Part shown: piece after piece, positions 1-9,410 of the stretch
Numbering within the stretch: the stretch's first letter is position 1
Layout: the number at the start of each line of letters is the position of its first letter
Assembly: GCF_000422205.1 (NCBI RefSeq)
Contig: NZ_ATHV01000014.1
Location: 1-64,000 of the forward strand
Length of the DNA: 64,000 nt
Direction: 5' to 3'
From: Desulfovibrio sp. X2
GTDB taxonomy: Bacteria; Desulfobacterota; Desulfovibrionia; Desulfovibrionales; Desulfovibrionaceae
The notes under the pieces: model-generated
Seen by the model: only the letters and a program-made list of their open reading frames with translations
Told to the model about the DNA's origin: nothing
Databases searched by the model: none
Position numbers and translations under genes: made by a program

Positions 1-387
1 GGGGGGGTGGACAGAATGGCCGGGTCGAGAGGTGCTTGCCCTGAGTCGCCCTATCAAAATATGCGACAATTGCTCAGGTCTTATGTGATATCTATTTGTC
101 GTTCCTTGCCTTTCCTCGATAATGATCATCTTTGACTGAACAAGTTTCCCGAGAGCCCTTCTTATTGTACGAGAGCTCACGCCAATCTTCATTGCCAAAT
201 ATTTATTGCCTGGAAAGGCCTTTCCTCCATATCTTATGAATATATAAATCTTTTCAAAGATACTCTGAGCACATGGAGATATGCGCAATTTGATCATTAT
301 TGATTTTATGTCACTTAATTTTATTTGTGACAAATCACCTTGAGACAGTGCTTCATATGTAATATCTTCAATTTTAACTGAATACAT
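1..387 (-). CDS. Partial helix-turn-helix protein (HTH_36-like), 3' end outside the window
   Basis: Reading leftward from an ATG at 387 the frame is open to the window edge for 129 codons, so the C-terminus is missing. The start overlaps the stop of the next gene upstream as TAATG, which implies translational coupling. The middle of the protein reads GNKYLAMKIGVSSRTIRRAL followed by a basic segment, a typical winged-helix DNA-binding pattern of the HTH_36 type found in mobile-element replication or regulatory proteins. The visible end is rich in Arg, Pro, Gly and His, which is common after such domains. The DNA is AT-rich compared with the core chromosome, in keeping with a transferred element. 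The DNA target and exact role are not known. Confidence 0.7.
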   Translation of the reverse strand, partial: MYSVKIEDITYEALSQGDLSQIKLSDIKSIMIKLRISPCAQSIFEKIYIFIRYGGKAFPGNKYLAMKIGVSSRTIRRALGKLVQSKMIIIEERQGTTNRYHIRPEQLSHILIGRLRASTSRPGHSVHPP

Positions 388-647
388 TATCGTCTCCTTG
401 GCCGTCCGCGCTTTTTATCTTTGCTTGCAAAATGCAATGAGGAGTGATCAGGCGCAGATACCCCATGGCCGAAGCGCTGCATGAGCCATTCTTCTATATC
501 TGCGCGATGCCAAACGACTCGACTTCCAAGCCGCTGAGGCTTCGGAACCAAATCCCATTGCCCGCGAAAAACTCTTCGCCGGATCGCGGCAGGACTGGTG
601 CCCAAGATGAGCGCCACTTCACGAACTCCTATGAGAACTTGTTCCAT
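387..647 (-). CDS. AlpA/excisionase-like DNA-binding protein
   Basis: An 86-residue protein made of one small winged-helix domain: residues about 6-55 read GVREVALILGTSPAAIRRRV, then a wing, then a DIEEWL helix. This is the usual pattern of the MerR/AlpA/excisionase superfamily, where the last helix follows an Arg-rich wing. The tail (KDKKRGRPRRR) is strongly basic. Family members control excision or regulate genes of mobile elements. Its stop codon overlaps the start of the downstream HTH gene, so the two are probably made together. It is divergent from hsdM. Excisionase versus plain repressor cannot be decided from sequence alone. Confidence 0.7.
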   Translation of the reverse strand: MEQVLIGVREVALILGTSPAAIRRRVFRGQWDLVPKPQRLGSRVVWHRADIEEWLMQRFGHGVSAPDHSSLHFASKDKKRGRPRRR

Positions 648-1010
648 CGCGGACCTCCTGGGGTAAGTTGTGCACCATTTCCCGGAGGGCCGGAGCGCGA
701 AGAAAGAGCAATTTCAACCAGTTCTCCAGGCACCGAAAATACCTTCTGCATGCTATGGCGCCTCCGCCAAAGCGGCATACAAAAGCACAATATTTTGATA
801 TGATTATTCTTTTTCCTCAAGACAGGCAGGGATCGTGAGCGCTCCTCAGCTTTGCTTCTATCCTCGGCAGCGACGGGCATGTCCTCCCTGTCCAGCCTTG
901 TCTCGGCTCATGCTTGGCTATAGAGTCTCGCCAGTTTGGCGAAGGCGCGGGGAATCCTCGGAATCTCGTGTCCTTACCGAAAAATTCAGATCAAGGATCA
1001 CCGCTCCCGC
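648..1010. other. Intergenic region between divergent alpA-like gene and hsdM
   Basis: No gene is convincing here. The stretch must carry promoters for both the leftward regulator gene and the rightward hsd operon. An AT-rich segment around 785-810 contains TATGAT at 799-804, a possible -10 box, but no good -35 partner. A small hairpin, CCGC-CAAA-GCGG at 764-775, resembles one inside the hairpin block at 11750-11763. Open frames here on either strand look like chance frames. Confidence 0.5.
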
Positions 1011-2753
1011 ATGAACCAACAGACATTGTCAGCATTCACCTGGTCGGTCGCCGACCTTTTGCGCGGCGACTACAAGCAGTCAGAATATGGCAGAGTCATC
1101 CTTCCCTTCACCATTCTACGGCGCTTGGACTGCGTTCTCGCCGCGACCAAGCCTGCCGTCCTGGCCGAACTCGAGGCCAAGAAGGCGCAGGGCATAATCT
1201 CCGACCCGTTTCTGCTCCGGGCTTCCGGCCAGAGCTTTTTCAACACGTCACAGCTGGACATGAAGAAGCTCATGGGCGACCAAGATCATATCCGAGAGAA
1301 TCTGTTCGCCTACATCAGCGCTTTCTCACCCGCCGTGCGGGACATTTTCGAGCGCTTCGAGTTCCACGCGCAGGTGGAGCGGCTGTCCAAATGCGGCCTG
1401 CTCTACCAGGTCACGGAACGCTTTTCCCAGATAGACCTGCACCCCGAGAACGTGAGCAACTTCCAGATGGGGCTGATTTTCGAAGAACTGATCCGGAAGT
1501 TCGCCGAGTTGTCGAACGAGACAGCCGGAGAGCACTTCACCCCGCGCGAAGTCATCCGACTCATGGTGAATCTGATCTTCATCGAGGACGACGACGTGCT
1601 CTCCAAGCCCGGCGTCGTGCGGACGATCTACGACCCTACGGCCGGAACCGGCGGAATGCTCTCCATCGCGGGCGAATACCTGGCGGAGCACAACCCCAAG
1701 GCGCGCCTGACCGTGTTCGGCCAGGAACTGAATCCCGAGTCCTACGCCATCTGCAAGGCGGACATGCTCATCAAAGGCCAGGACGTGTCCAACATCGTCT
1801 TCGGCAACACCCTATCCGACGACGGCCACGCGGGGACGCGCTTCGACTACATGCTGTCCAACCCGCCCTTCGGCGTGGAGTGGAAGAAGGTCGAGAAGGA
1901 GGTCCGTCGCGAGCACGATACGCAGGGATTCAACGGCCGCTTCGGCCCCGGCCTGCCTCGCGTGTCGGACGGTTCCATGCTCTTTCTGCTGCACCTGATC
2001 AGCAAGATGCGTCCGGCGGCAGAGGGCGGCTCGCGCTTCGGCATCGTGCTCAACGGTTCGCCGCTCTTCACGGGCGGAGCCGGCAGCGGCGAGAGCGAAA
2101 TCCGCCGCTACGTCCTGGAGAACGATTTTCTGGAGGCCATCATCGGCCTGCCCACGGACATGTTCTACAACACCGGCATCAGCACGTATGTCTGGATCGT
2201 CAGCAACCGGAAGCCCGAGCACCGCAAGGGCAAGGTCCAGCTCATCGACGCCTCGGCCATGTGGCAGAAGATGCGCAAAAGCCTGGGCAGCAAGCGCAAG
2301 GAACTGTCCGACGCCCACATCGAGGAGATCACCCGCCTGTTCGGCCAGTTCGCCGAGACCGAGCTGGACGGCAAGCCCATCAGCCGCATCTTCAGGAACA
2401 GCGCCTTCGGCTACCAGACCATCACCGTGGAGCGGCCCGAACGCGACGAGGCGGGCAAGATCGTCCTGGGCCAACGGGGCAAGGCGAAAGGCAAGCCCGT
2501 GCCGGACAGCAAACTGCGCGACACCGAGAACGTCCCCCTGGACGAGGACGTGAACGAGTACTTCAAGCGCGAAGTGCTGCCCCACGCCCCGGACGCCTGG
2601 ATCGACCACGCCAAGACCAAAATCGGCTACGAGATTCCTTTCAACCGCCACTTCTACGTCTTCACCCCGCCGCGCCCGCTGGAGGTCATCGACGCCGAAC
2701 TGAAGCAGACCACAGACCGCATCAAGGCGATGATCGAGGGACTGATCGCATGA
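1011..2753 (+). CDS. hsdM: Type I restriction-modification DNA methyltransferase subunit HsdM
   Basis: A 580-residue adenine-N6 methyltransferase that forms the modification core of a type I restriction system with HsdS. The N-terminal helical domain (residues about 1-150, starting MNQQTLSAF) is followed by the N6_Mtase fold: the AdoMet motif DPTAGTGG begins near residue 208 and the catalytic NPPF is near residue 284. The ATG at 1011 was chosen over an in-frame ATG 75 nt upstream because homology-like sequence starts here, although the ribosome site is weak. The stop overlaps the hsdS start (ATGA), so the two subunits are coupled. Length is a little greater than the usual 500-550, owing to a charged insert near residues 480-510. 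Confidence 0.95.
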   Translation: MNQQTLSAFTWSVADLLRGDYKQSEYGRVILPFTILRRLDCVLAATKPAVLAELEAKKAQGIISDPFLLRASGQSFFNTSQLDMKKLMGDQDHIRENLFAYISAFSPAVRDIFERFEFHAQVERLSKCGLLYQVTERFSQIDLHPENVSNFQMGLIFEELIRKFAELSNETAGEHFTPREVIRLMVNLIFIEDDDVLSKPGVVRTIYDPTAGTGGMLSIAGEYLAEHNPKARLTVFGQELNPESYAICKADMLIKGQDVSNIVFGNTLSDDGHAGTRFDYMLSNPPFGVEWKKVEKEVRREHDTQGFNGRFGPGLPRVSDGSMLFLLHLISKMRPAAEGGSRFGIVLNGSPLFTGGAGSGESEIRRYVLENDFLEAIIGLPTDMFYNTGISTYVWIVSNRKPEHRKGKVQLIDASAMWQKMRKSLGSKRKELSDAHIEEITRLFGQFAETELDGKPISRIFRNSAFGYQTITVERPERDEAGKIVLGQRGKAKGKPVPDSKLRDTENVPLDEDVNEYFKREVLPHAPDAWIDHAKTKIGYEIPFNRHFYVFTPPRPLEVIDAELKQTTDRIKAMIEGLIA

Positions 2754-4111
2754 GTTTTCCCCGGTATCCGGAGTACAAGGACAGCGGGGTCGAGTGGCTG
2801 AGGGAGGTGCCATCTCATTGGTCAGTTGGGCCTTTACGCTACGCAATAGCGCGGATCGATTCCGGAACAAGCGTCAACGCGAAAGATATGCCTGCCGAGG
2901 AAGGTGAGATTGGCGTCCTCAAGACGAGTTGCGTTTACGGTGGCAGTTTTGATCCCGATGAAAACAAAGCTGTTCTCCCGGAGGAGTTCGGTCGCGTTTC
3001 GTGCCCATTGAAGGCAAACACGTTAATCGTCAGCCGCATGAACACGCCAGATCTCGTTGGCGCCGTTGGCTTGGTTCGTATTGCTCAGGCTGGGTTGTAC
3101 CTGCCAGATCGTCTATGGCTTGTGTCGTTCGCTGATGCTCACCCGACGTTCTGCTATTACTGGATGCGGTCTGCTAGTTACCGAGGGCAGGTACAAGCTG
3201 TGTGCTCAGGGACTAGCTCCAGCATGCAGAATCTGTCGCAGGGGCAGTTCCGGTCCTTTATCTTTCCCACGCCTCCCATGTTCGAACAATCCGCCATTGC
3301 GGCCTTCCTCGACCGTGAGACCGGCAAGATCGATGCGCTGGTGGCCGAGCAGGAGAAGCTGATCGAACTGCTGAAGGAGAAACGCCAGGCGGTCATCTCC
3401 CACGCCGTCACCAAGGGCCTCGACCCCACCGTGCTGATGAAGGACAGCGGGATCGAATGGCTGGGCGAGATGCCAGAGCATTGGGAGCGTGTCCAGCTAG
3501 GGCGTCTCTGCCGTCAAGTTTCAGATGGGCCACACTTCTCACCTGCATACGAAGATGAAGGAGTGATGTTTATCTCTGCTCGAAATATTAAAGTCGACGG
3601 CTGGTCTTTAGATGATGTAAAATTCATTTCTGAAAGAGACTACGCCGAGTTTTCTAAACGAGTAATTCCAGATTTCGGTGATGTTCTCTACACTAAGGGA
3701 GGAACGACAGGAATCGCCCGAGTTGTCGACCTAAAGCAGAAATTTCAAATCTGGGTCCATATTGCTGTGCTAAAACTTCATCACAGCATGTCAAATCCTT
3801 ACTATGTCGCCTATGCGCTCAATAGCCGTGGCTGCTATGAGCAGTCACAACTATATACGCGAGGTGCTACGAATCAAGATCTTGGGCTGACTAGAATGAT
3901 AAAGATTTGGCTTGCTCTCCCGCCTGTATCTGAACAAAACGAGATCGTTGAGCACCTTAATTCGGCAACTTTTGAACTTGATCAGCTGATCGCCGAAGCC
4001 CAACGCGCCATCGACCTGCTCAATGAACGCCGCTCAGCTCTGATCTCTGCCGCCGTGACCGGCAAGATCGACGTGCGCGGCATTCACCCTGAAATGACGG
4101 AGGCCATATGA
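2750..4111 (+). CDS. hsdS: Type I restriction-modification specificity subunit HsdS
   Basis: A 453-residue specificity subunit with the classical duplicated layout: target-recognition domain 1 (about residues 1-180), a conserved helical spacer ([20 protein letters not shown]), domain 2 (about 225-395) and a second helical spacer ([20 protein letters not shown]). Each half begins with a similar motif, KDSGVEWL then [15 protein letters not shown]. Each domain should read one half of a bipartite DNA target. The recognition domains, especially 3500-3960, are much richer in A and T than the conserved spacers, which suggests exchange of recognition domains. It starts inside the hsdM stop codon and ends inside the start of the next gene, so it lies in a tightly coupled operon. 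Confidence 0.93.
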   Translation: MSFPRYPEYKDSGVEWLREVPSHWSVGPLRYAIARIDSGTSVNAKDMPAEEGEIGVLKTSCVYGGSFDPDENKAVLPEEFGRVSCPLKANTLIVSRMNTPDLVGAVGLVRIAQAGLYLPDRLWLVSFADAHPTFCYYWMRSASYRGQVQAVCSGTSSSMQNLSQGQFRSFIFPTPPMFEQSAIAAFLDRETGKIDALVAEQEKLIELLKEKRQAVISHAVTKGLDPTVLMKDSGIEWLGEMPEHWERVQLGRLCRQVSDGPHFSPAYEDEGVMFISARNIKVDGWSLDDVKFISERDYAEFSKRVIPDFGDVLYTKGGTTGIARVVDLKQKFQIWVHIAVLKLHHSMSNPYYVAYALNSRGCYEQSQLYTRGATNQDLGLTRMIKIWLALPPVSEQNEIVEHLNSATFELDQLIAEAQRAIDLLNERRSALISAAVTGKIDVRGIHPEMTEAI

Positions 4112-5031
4112 CCGTCGGCTCTACCGGACGCTCCCTCGAACTCTTCTTCATCGACGGCAAGCCGGACGGGATGCAGACGGCCGAAATGTTCAACTGGACC
4201 GGGCACGTGCTGATGGCACCCCGGACCCGCATCAAGGCCGCCTTGGACCGCAAGGAAGCGAAATATACCGGGATATACCTCCTTCTCGGCGACAAGGACG
4301 ACAAGCCGTTCGCCTACATCGGGGAAGGAGAGGACATCTCGGACCGCATCAAGAATCACGATCAGAAAAAGGACTGGTGGACGCAGGCCGTTCTTGTCAC
4401 GACCGGAGCGAATACCCTCAACAAGGCGCATGTGAAGTACCTTGAGTCGCGCCTTGTGGAGATCGCCAAGAGAGTCAAACAGCGCGACCTCGAGAACGGA
4501 AACACGCCCCCCCGCCCCGGCCTTTCCGAGGCCGCGCAGGCGAACATGGAATCCTTTCTCGAGTATCTCTTGATGACCCTGCCTGCCCTGCGCATCGACA
4601 TGTTCCTGGACAAGGCCAGCCCCAAGGAGTCCACAGGAGCGGAGGCAACAGAAAGCGGCGAGTCCTCCTCACTCTTTTTCGAACTCGCGAGCCCAAAGCA
4701 TGGACTCGCCGCAAAGGCGAAGCTCGTGGACGGGGAATTCATCGTCCTCAAAGGCTCCACGGCTCGCCTCAGGTGGAAGGGCAAGGGCTCATGGGACAGC
4801 ACCTACGCGAAGCTCCACGAAGAGTTGCGGGCAACAGAGGTCCTTGTTGAAGACGGGGGCCACTGTGTCTTCGCCAAAAGCTACGCATTCCGCAGCACGA
4901 GCGCAGCCGCCGCGGTGATTAAAGGTCGTCCGGCCAGCGGCCCTGCCGAATGGAAAGTCGTCGGCACGGGACAGACCTACAGGGAATGGGAGGCCAGCCA
5001 GCTTCACGCTGCGGCTCTGGAGACTGCATGA
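4108..5031 (+). CDS. GIY-YIG nuclease-fold protein with DUF4357-like C-terminus
   Basis: A 307-residue protein. Residues about 50-130 show a GIY-YIG fold: KYTGIYLLL, then FAYIGEGEDISDRI, then LNKAHVKYLESRLVEIA with the conserved Arg and Glu positions. The last 100 residues (LRWKGKGSWDSTYAKLHEEL and GPAEWKVVGTG) resemble DUF4357, often found at the end of such proteins. GIY-YIG proteins are usually nucleases, but the target here is unknown. The gene overlaps both hsdS and fic by 4 bases (ATGA), placing it as an integral cistron of the restriction operon. It may be an added defence effector or an accessory factor of the type I enzyme; the sequence cannot separate these. Confidence 0.85.
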   Translation: MTVGSTGRSLELFFIDGKPDGMQTAEMFNWTGHVLMAPRTRIKAALDRKEAKYTGIYLLLGDKDDKPFAYIGEGEDISDRIKNHDQKKDWWTQAVLVTTGANTLNKAHVKYLESRLVEIAKRVKQRDLENGNTPPRPGLSEAAQANMESFLEYLLMTLPALRIDMFLDKASPKESTGAEATESGESSSLFFELASPKHGLAAKAKLVDGEFIVLKGSTARLRWKGKGSWDSTYAKLHEELRATEVLVEDGGHCVFAKSYAFRSTSAAAAVIKGRPASGPAEWKVVGTGQTYREWEASQLHAAALETA

Positions 5032-6161
5032 AATTCGAGACCTTCGAGTCCGGCCGGTGGACCAAGCGGTACCGGTACAAGAGCTTCGAGCCGGTGCCGG
5101 TCAACCATGAATGGACGTGGGAAGACGCGGCCGTCAACGCGCTGCTGGAGACCGCCAACCGGGCGCTGGGGGAGCTGAACGCCTTCTCGCTCATCGTCCC
5201 GGACATCGACCTGTTCATCCAGATGCACGTCGTAAAGGAGGCGCAGACCTCCAGCCGGATAGAAGGAACGCAAACGGGCATCGAGGAGGCTCTCATGCCC
5301 GAAGAGCAGATTGAGCCGGAGAAACGCGACGACTGGCGAGAAGTGCGCAACTACATCACGGCAGTCAACCAGGCCATCGCCGAACTGAAGGACCTTCCAC
5401 TGTCCAACCGTCTGCTCCGAAGGACGCACGAAATCCTCATGACCGGCGTGCGCGGCGAGCACAAGCAGCCGGGCGAATTTCGCACCAGCCAGAACTGGAT
5501 CGGCGGGTCGAGCCTGATGGACGCCGTATTCATCCCGCCGCACCCGGACGGCGTGCCCGACCTGATGAGCGACCTGGAGAAATTCTGGCACAACGAAGAA
5601 ATCACGGTTCCGCATCTCGTCCGCGCCGCCATAAGCCATTACCAGTTCGAAACCATCCACCCATTCCTGGACGGCAATGGACGTATCGGCCGCCTGCTGA
5701 TCCCGCTTTATCTGGTCAGCCACGGACTCCTTGCCAAACCGTCGCTCTACCTTTCGGACTTCTTCGAACGAAATCGGGCGAGCTACTATGACGCCCTGAT
5801 GGGGGTCCGCGTTTCCAACGACATCATGCACTGGGTGCGCTTCTTCCTGCGCGGCGTGGCGGAAACGGCCACCAAGGGGCGCGACGTGTTCCAGCAAATC
5901 CTCGCGTTGCGCACCGAGAGCGAAAACGCCGTGATGGGCCTGGGCAAGCGCAGCGCCAATGCCCGATCGTTGCTGCACGTGCTGTATCGCAACCCTGTCG
6001 TAACCGCTGCCGATGTCGAACGTGAGGTGGGGGTGAGCACGCCCACGGCCAACGCGCTCACCCGCGACTTCGAACGGCTTGGACTCCTCAAGGAGATCAC
6101 GGGGCAGCAGCGCGGGCGATCCTATGCGTTTGATCGTTACCTTAGGCTCTTCGTTAGTTAA
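5028..6161 (+). CDS. Fic family protein (probable AMP transferase), self-inhibited class II type
   Basis: A 377-residue protein with a Fic_N segment, the Fic core and a C-terminal winged helix. The catalytic motif HPFLDGNGRIGR starts at His211 and is intact. An N-terminal inhibitory motif SSRIEG sits at residues 75-80, so activity is likely held off by its own helix (class II Fic). The C-terminus (about 300-377, TAADVEREVGVSTPTANALTRDF) is a DNA-binding-like winged helix. Fic proteins usually transfer AMP to Ser, Thr or Tyr of a target protein. The ATG at 5028 overlaps the previous stop. Location between hsdS and hsdR suggests a regulatory or abortive-infection role tied to restriction; the target is unknown. 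Confidence 0.93.
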   Translation: MKFETFESGRWTKRYRYKSFEPVPVNHEWTWEDAAVNALLETANRALGELNAFSLIVPDIDLFIQMHVVKEAQTSSRIEGTQTGIEEALMPEEQIEPEKRDDWREVRNYITAVNQAIAELKDLPLSNRLLRRTHEILMTGVRGEHKQPGEFRTSQNWIGGSSLMDAVFIPPHPDGVPDLMSDLEKFWHNEEITVPHLVRAAISHYQFETIHPFLDGNGRIGRLLIPLYLVSHGLLAKPSLYLSDFFERNRASYYDALMGVRVSNDIMHWVRFFLRGVAETATKGRDVFQQILALRTESENAVMGLGKRSANARSLLHVLYRNPVVTAADVEREVGVSTPTANALTRDFERLGLLKEITGQQRGRSYAFDRYLRLFVS

Positions 6162-6221
6162 GGATAAGGCGTTTTCTTTGACTTAGCGTGACCTGTAGTT
6201 AAACTTGCTCGGGGACGGCTG

Positions 6222-9200
6222 ATGAATCTGCACAAGGAAATCGAGTTCGAGAACGACATCTGCGGCCATCTGGCGGCGCACGGCTGGCTTTACGACCCCG
6301 CCGACGCGGCGGCGTATGACCGGCAGCGGGCGTTGTTCCCGGTCGATATCCTTGCCTGGGTGCGGCAGACACAGCCGGACGCGTGGGACGCCCTGGTCAC
6401 GAACCACGGCGCATCGGCGGAAGCGACCCTTCTGGACCGCATCCGCAAACAGCTCGACGAGCGAGGCACGCTCGCCGTGCTGCGCTTCGGCGTCGAACTT
6501 CTCGGGCTGCGCCAGCCTATCAGCCTTGCCCAGTTCAAGCCCGCGCTGGCCATGAACCCGGAATTGCAAACCCGCTATGCGGCCAACCGGCTGCGCGTGG
6601 TGCGCCAGCTCCGCTATTCCGTACACAACGAGAACTGCCTGGACCTGGTGCTGTTCCTGAACGGCATCCCCGTGGCCACGGCCGAACTGAAGAGCGACTT
6701 CACCCAGGCGGTGGAAGACGCCGTGGACCAGTACCGCTTCGACCGCAATCCCAGGCCCAAGGGACAGGGGGCGGCCGAACCGCTGCTGGATTTTCCGCGC
6801 GGGGCGCTGGTCCACTTCGCGGTCAGCAATTCGCGCGTCAGGATGACCACGAAGCTTCTCGGCCCCGCCACCACATTTCTGCCCTTTGACCGCGGCGACG
6901 AGGGCGCGGCGGGCAATCCGGCGAATCCCGGCGGCCACCCCACCGCCTACCTCTGGGAGCAAGTCTGGGAGCGCGAAAGCTGGCTCGAGATCCTCGGCCG
7001 CTACATCGTCTCTACCCGCGACTGCAAGAGGCGCATCGAGAAGATCATTTTCCCCCGCTACCACCAGCTTGACGCCACAAGGCGCCTAGTGGCCGCCGTG
7101 CAGGCCGAGGGACCGGGCCAGAAGTACCTCATCCAGCATTCGGCGGGTTCGGGCAAGACGAACTCCATCGCCTGGACAGCACATTTCCTGGCGGACCTGC
7201 ACGATGCCGCCGGGCACAGCAAGCTCTTCGACTCGGTACTCGTGGTGAGCGACCGCACCGTTCTGGACGCCCAGCTGCAGGAGGCCATTTTTGCCTTCGA
7301 ACGGACCACGGGCGTGGTGGCGAGCATTACCGGAGAGCACCAGAGCAAGAGCGGCGAGCTGGCCGAGGCGCTGTCGGGCGGAAAGAAAATCGTCGTCTGC
7401 ACCATTCAGACCTTTCCCTTTGCCCTTAGGGCCGTGCAGGAGCTTGCCGCCACCCAGGGCAAGCGCTTTGCCGTGATCGCGGACGAGGCCCACAGCTCCC
7501 AGACCGGAGAGGCGGCATCGAAGCTCAAGCAGGTGCTTTCGGCCGATGAGATGAAGGAGCTGGCCGACGGCGGCGAGGTGAGCACGGAAGATCTGCTGGC
7601 CGTGCAGATGGCTGCGCGGGCCAACCAAAAAGGGATCACCTACATAGCGTTCACGGCCACGCCCAAGGCCAAGACGCTGGAGCTGTTCGGACGACGCCCG
7701 AGGCCCGACCTGCCCGCCGGGCCGGAGAATCTCCCCGCGCCGTTTCATGTGTACGGCATGCGGCAGGCCATCGAGGAAGGCTTCATTCTCGATGTGCTGC
7801 GGAACTATACGCACTACAAGCTGGCCTTCCGCCTGGCCAGCAACGGCAAGGAGTGGGACGAGCAGGAGGTCGAGCGGAGCGAGGCGTTGAAGGGCATTCT
7901 GCGCTGGGTACGGCTGCACCCGTACAACATCAGCCAAAAGGTCCAGGTCGTCGTCGAACACTTCCGGGCGAACGTCGCCCCCCTGCTGGACGGCAAGGCC
8001 AAGGCCATGGTCGTCACGGCCAGCCGCCAGGAGGTCGTCCGCTGGCAGTTGGCCATCGAGAAATACATCAAGCGGCAGGGATACAAGATCGGCACCTTGG
8101 TGGCGTTTTCCGGGGCCGTGCGGGTCGAGGAGCTGGGAAGCGACGAGGTCACGGAGAACAGTGCCGTTCTCAACCCGAACCTGCGGGGCAGGGACATCCG
8201 TGAGGCTTTCACCACTGACGAGTACCAGATCCTCCTGGTCGCCAACAAATTTCAGACAGGATTCGACCAGCCGTTGCTCAGCGGGATGTATGTGGACAAA
8301 CGGCTCGCGGGCATCCAGGCCGTACAGACGCTTTCTCGCCTGAACCGCTCTTACCCCGGCAAGGACACCACCTACATACTCGACTTCGTCAACGAGCCCG
8401 AAGAGGTGCTGGCCGCCTTCAAGACTTATTATGAGACGGCGGAGCTCGAAGCCACGACCGATCCGAATCTCGTCTACGACCTGCGGGCGAAGCTCGACGG
8501 GATGGGCTTCTACGACGATTTCGAAATCGAGCGCGTTGTGGCCGTCGAGCTGAATGATCGGGCGACGCAGGCCCAACTCGTTGCCGCCATAGAGCCTGTG
8601 GCCGACCGCCTGCTCAAGCGATTCAAGGCGCTGCGGCTTGCGCTTGAAGCAGCCAAGAGAGTGCAGGACAGCAAGGCAGAGAAGGACGCGAAGGACGAAA
8701 TGGACGCCTTGCTCCTTTTCAAGCGCAATCTCGGCGCCTTCCTGCGCGTGTACACCTTTCTTTCCCAGATATTCGACTACGGCAACACGGACATCGAGAA
8801 GAGAAGCATATTCTTCCGACGCCTCCTCCCTCTTCTTGATTTCGGACGAGAGCGCGAAGGCGTGAACCTGTCAGGGGTAACGCTGACGCACCACAACCTG
8901 CGCAATCGAGGAACGCGAGACCTGCCGCTCGGTGACGGGCAAGGCGCAAAGCTGAAGCCTCTCACGGAATCAGGGAGCGGCGAAGTTCAGGACAAGGAAA
9001 AGGCCCTCCTCGCGGAGATCATCGCCAGGGTCAACGATCTGTTCGAGGGCGACCTGACCGATGATGACAAGCTCGTCTACGTGAACAACGTCATCAAGGG
9101 AAAGCTCCTGGAATCCCACATCCTGGCGGAGCAGGCGGCAAACAACACGAAAGAACAGTTCGCGGCATCCCCGGACTTGTCGCGTGAACTACTCAACGCC

Positions 9201-9356
9201 ATCATGGATGCCCTGGCCGCCCACACGACCATGAGCAAACAGGCTCTCGAGTCACAACGGGTACAGCAGGGACTGCGGGACATCCTGCTGGATCAGGCGG
9301 GGCTCTACGAGGCGTTGCGAGAACGATCGCATAAGGCCGAGACCACGGCTCCGTAG
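6222..9356 (+). CDS. hsdR: Type I restriction enzyme endonuclease/translocase subunit HsdR
   Basis: A 1044-residue motor and nuclease subunit. The N-terminus carries a RecB-like nuclease core (DLVLFLNGIPVATAELK, around residues 143-160). The helicase part has Walker A GSGKT at about 309-313, and DEAH at about 421-424, then a second RecA domain with NKFQTGFDQPLL and QTLSRLNR. The C-terminal helical region assembles with HsdM and HsdS. It cleaves unmodified DNA after ATP-driven translocation. It follows fic by 60 bases, so it belongs to the same operon but is the only member not overlapping its neighbour, leaving room for separate control of the nuclease. Length is normal and no frameshift is seen. 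Confidence 0.95.
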   Translation: MNLHKEIEFENDICGHLAAHGWLYDPADAAAYDRQRALFPVDILAWVRQTQPDAWDALVTNHGASAEATLLDRIRKQLDERGTLAVLRFGVELLGLRQPISLAQFKPALAMNPELQTRYAANRLRVVRQLRYSVHNENCLDLVLFLNGIPVATAELKSDFTQAVEDAVDQYRFDRNPRPKGQGAAEPLLDFPRGALVHFAVSNSRVRMTTKLLGPATTFLPFDRGDEGAAGNPANPGGHPTAYLWEQVWERESWLEILGRYIVSTRDCKRRIEKIIFPRYHQLDATRRLVAAVQAEGPGQKYLIQHSAGSGKTNSIAWTAHFLADLHDAAGHSKLFDSVLVVSDRTVLDAQLQEAIFAFERTTGVVASITGEHQSKSGELAEALSGGKKIVVCTIQTFPFALRAVQELAATQGKRFAVIADEAHSSQTGEAASKLKQVLSADEMKELADGGEVSTEDLLAVQMAARANQKGITYIAFTATPKAKTLELFGRRPRPDLPAGPENLPAPFHVYGMRQAIEEGFILDVLRNYTHYKLAFRLASNGKEWDEQEVERSEALKGILRWVRLHPYNISQKVQVVVEHFRANVAPLLDGKAKAMVVTASRQEVVRWQLAIEKYIKRQGYKIGTLVAFSGAVRVEELGSDEVTENSAVLNPNLRGRDIREAFTTDEYQILLVANKFQTGFDQPLLSGMYVDKRLAGIQAVQTLSRLNRSYPGKDTTYILDFVNEPEEVLAAFKTYYETAELEATTDPNLVYDLRAKLDGMGFYDDFEIERVVAVELNDRATQAQLVAAIEPVADRLLKRFKALRLALEAAKRVQDSKAEKDAKDEMDALLLFKRNLGAFLRVYTFLSQIFDYGNTDIEKRSIFFRRLLPLLDFGREREGVNLSGVTLTHHNLRNRGTRDLPLGDGQGAKLKPLTESGSGEVQDKEKALLAEIIARVNDLFEGDLTDDDKLVYVNNVIKGKLLESHILAEQAANNTKEQFAASPDLSRELLNAIMDALAAHTTMSKQALESQRVQQGLRDILLDQAGLYEALRERSHKAETTAP

Positions 9357-9410
9357 ATTTTCGGCGGCATTCCTCCGTGCGTTCAGTGCCGCATCTCCTG
9401 CCTGGTATTC

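Noticed and set aside
444-880. Short frames on both strands between the alpA-like gene and hsdM
   Set aside because: No ribosome sites, low-complexity translations, and overlap with the confident alpA-like gene.
9357-9410. A RES toxin partner for the DUF2384-Xre protein
   Set aside because: Only 54 bases separate it from hsdR, and the upstream side (10155-10308) has no frame of suitable length.
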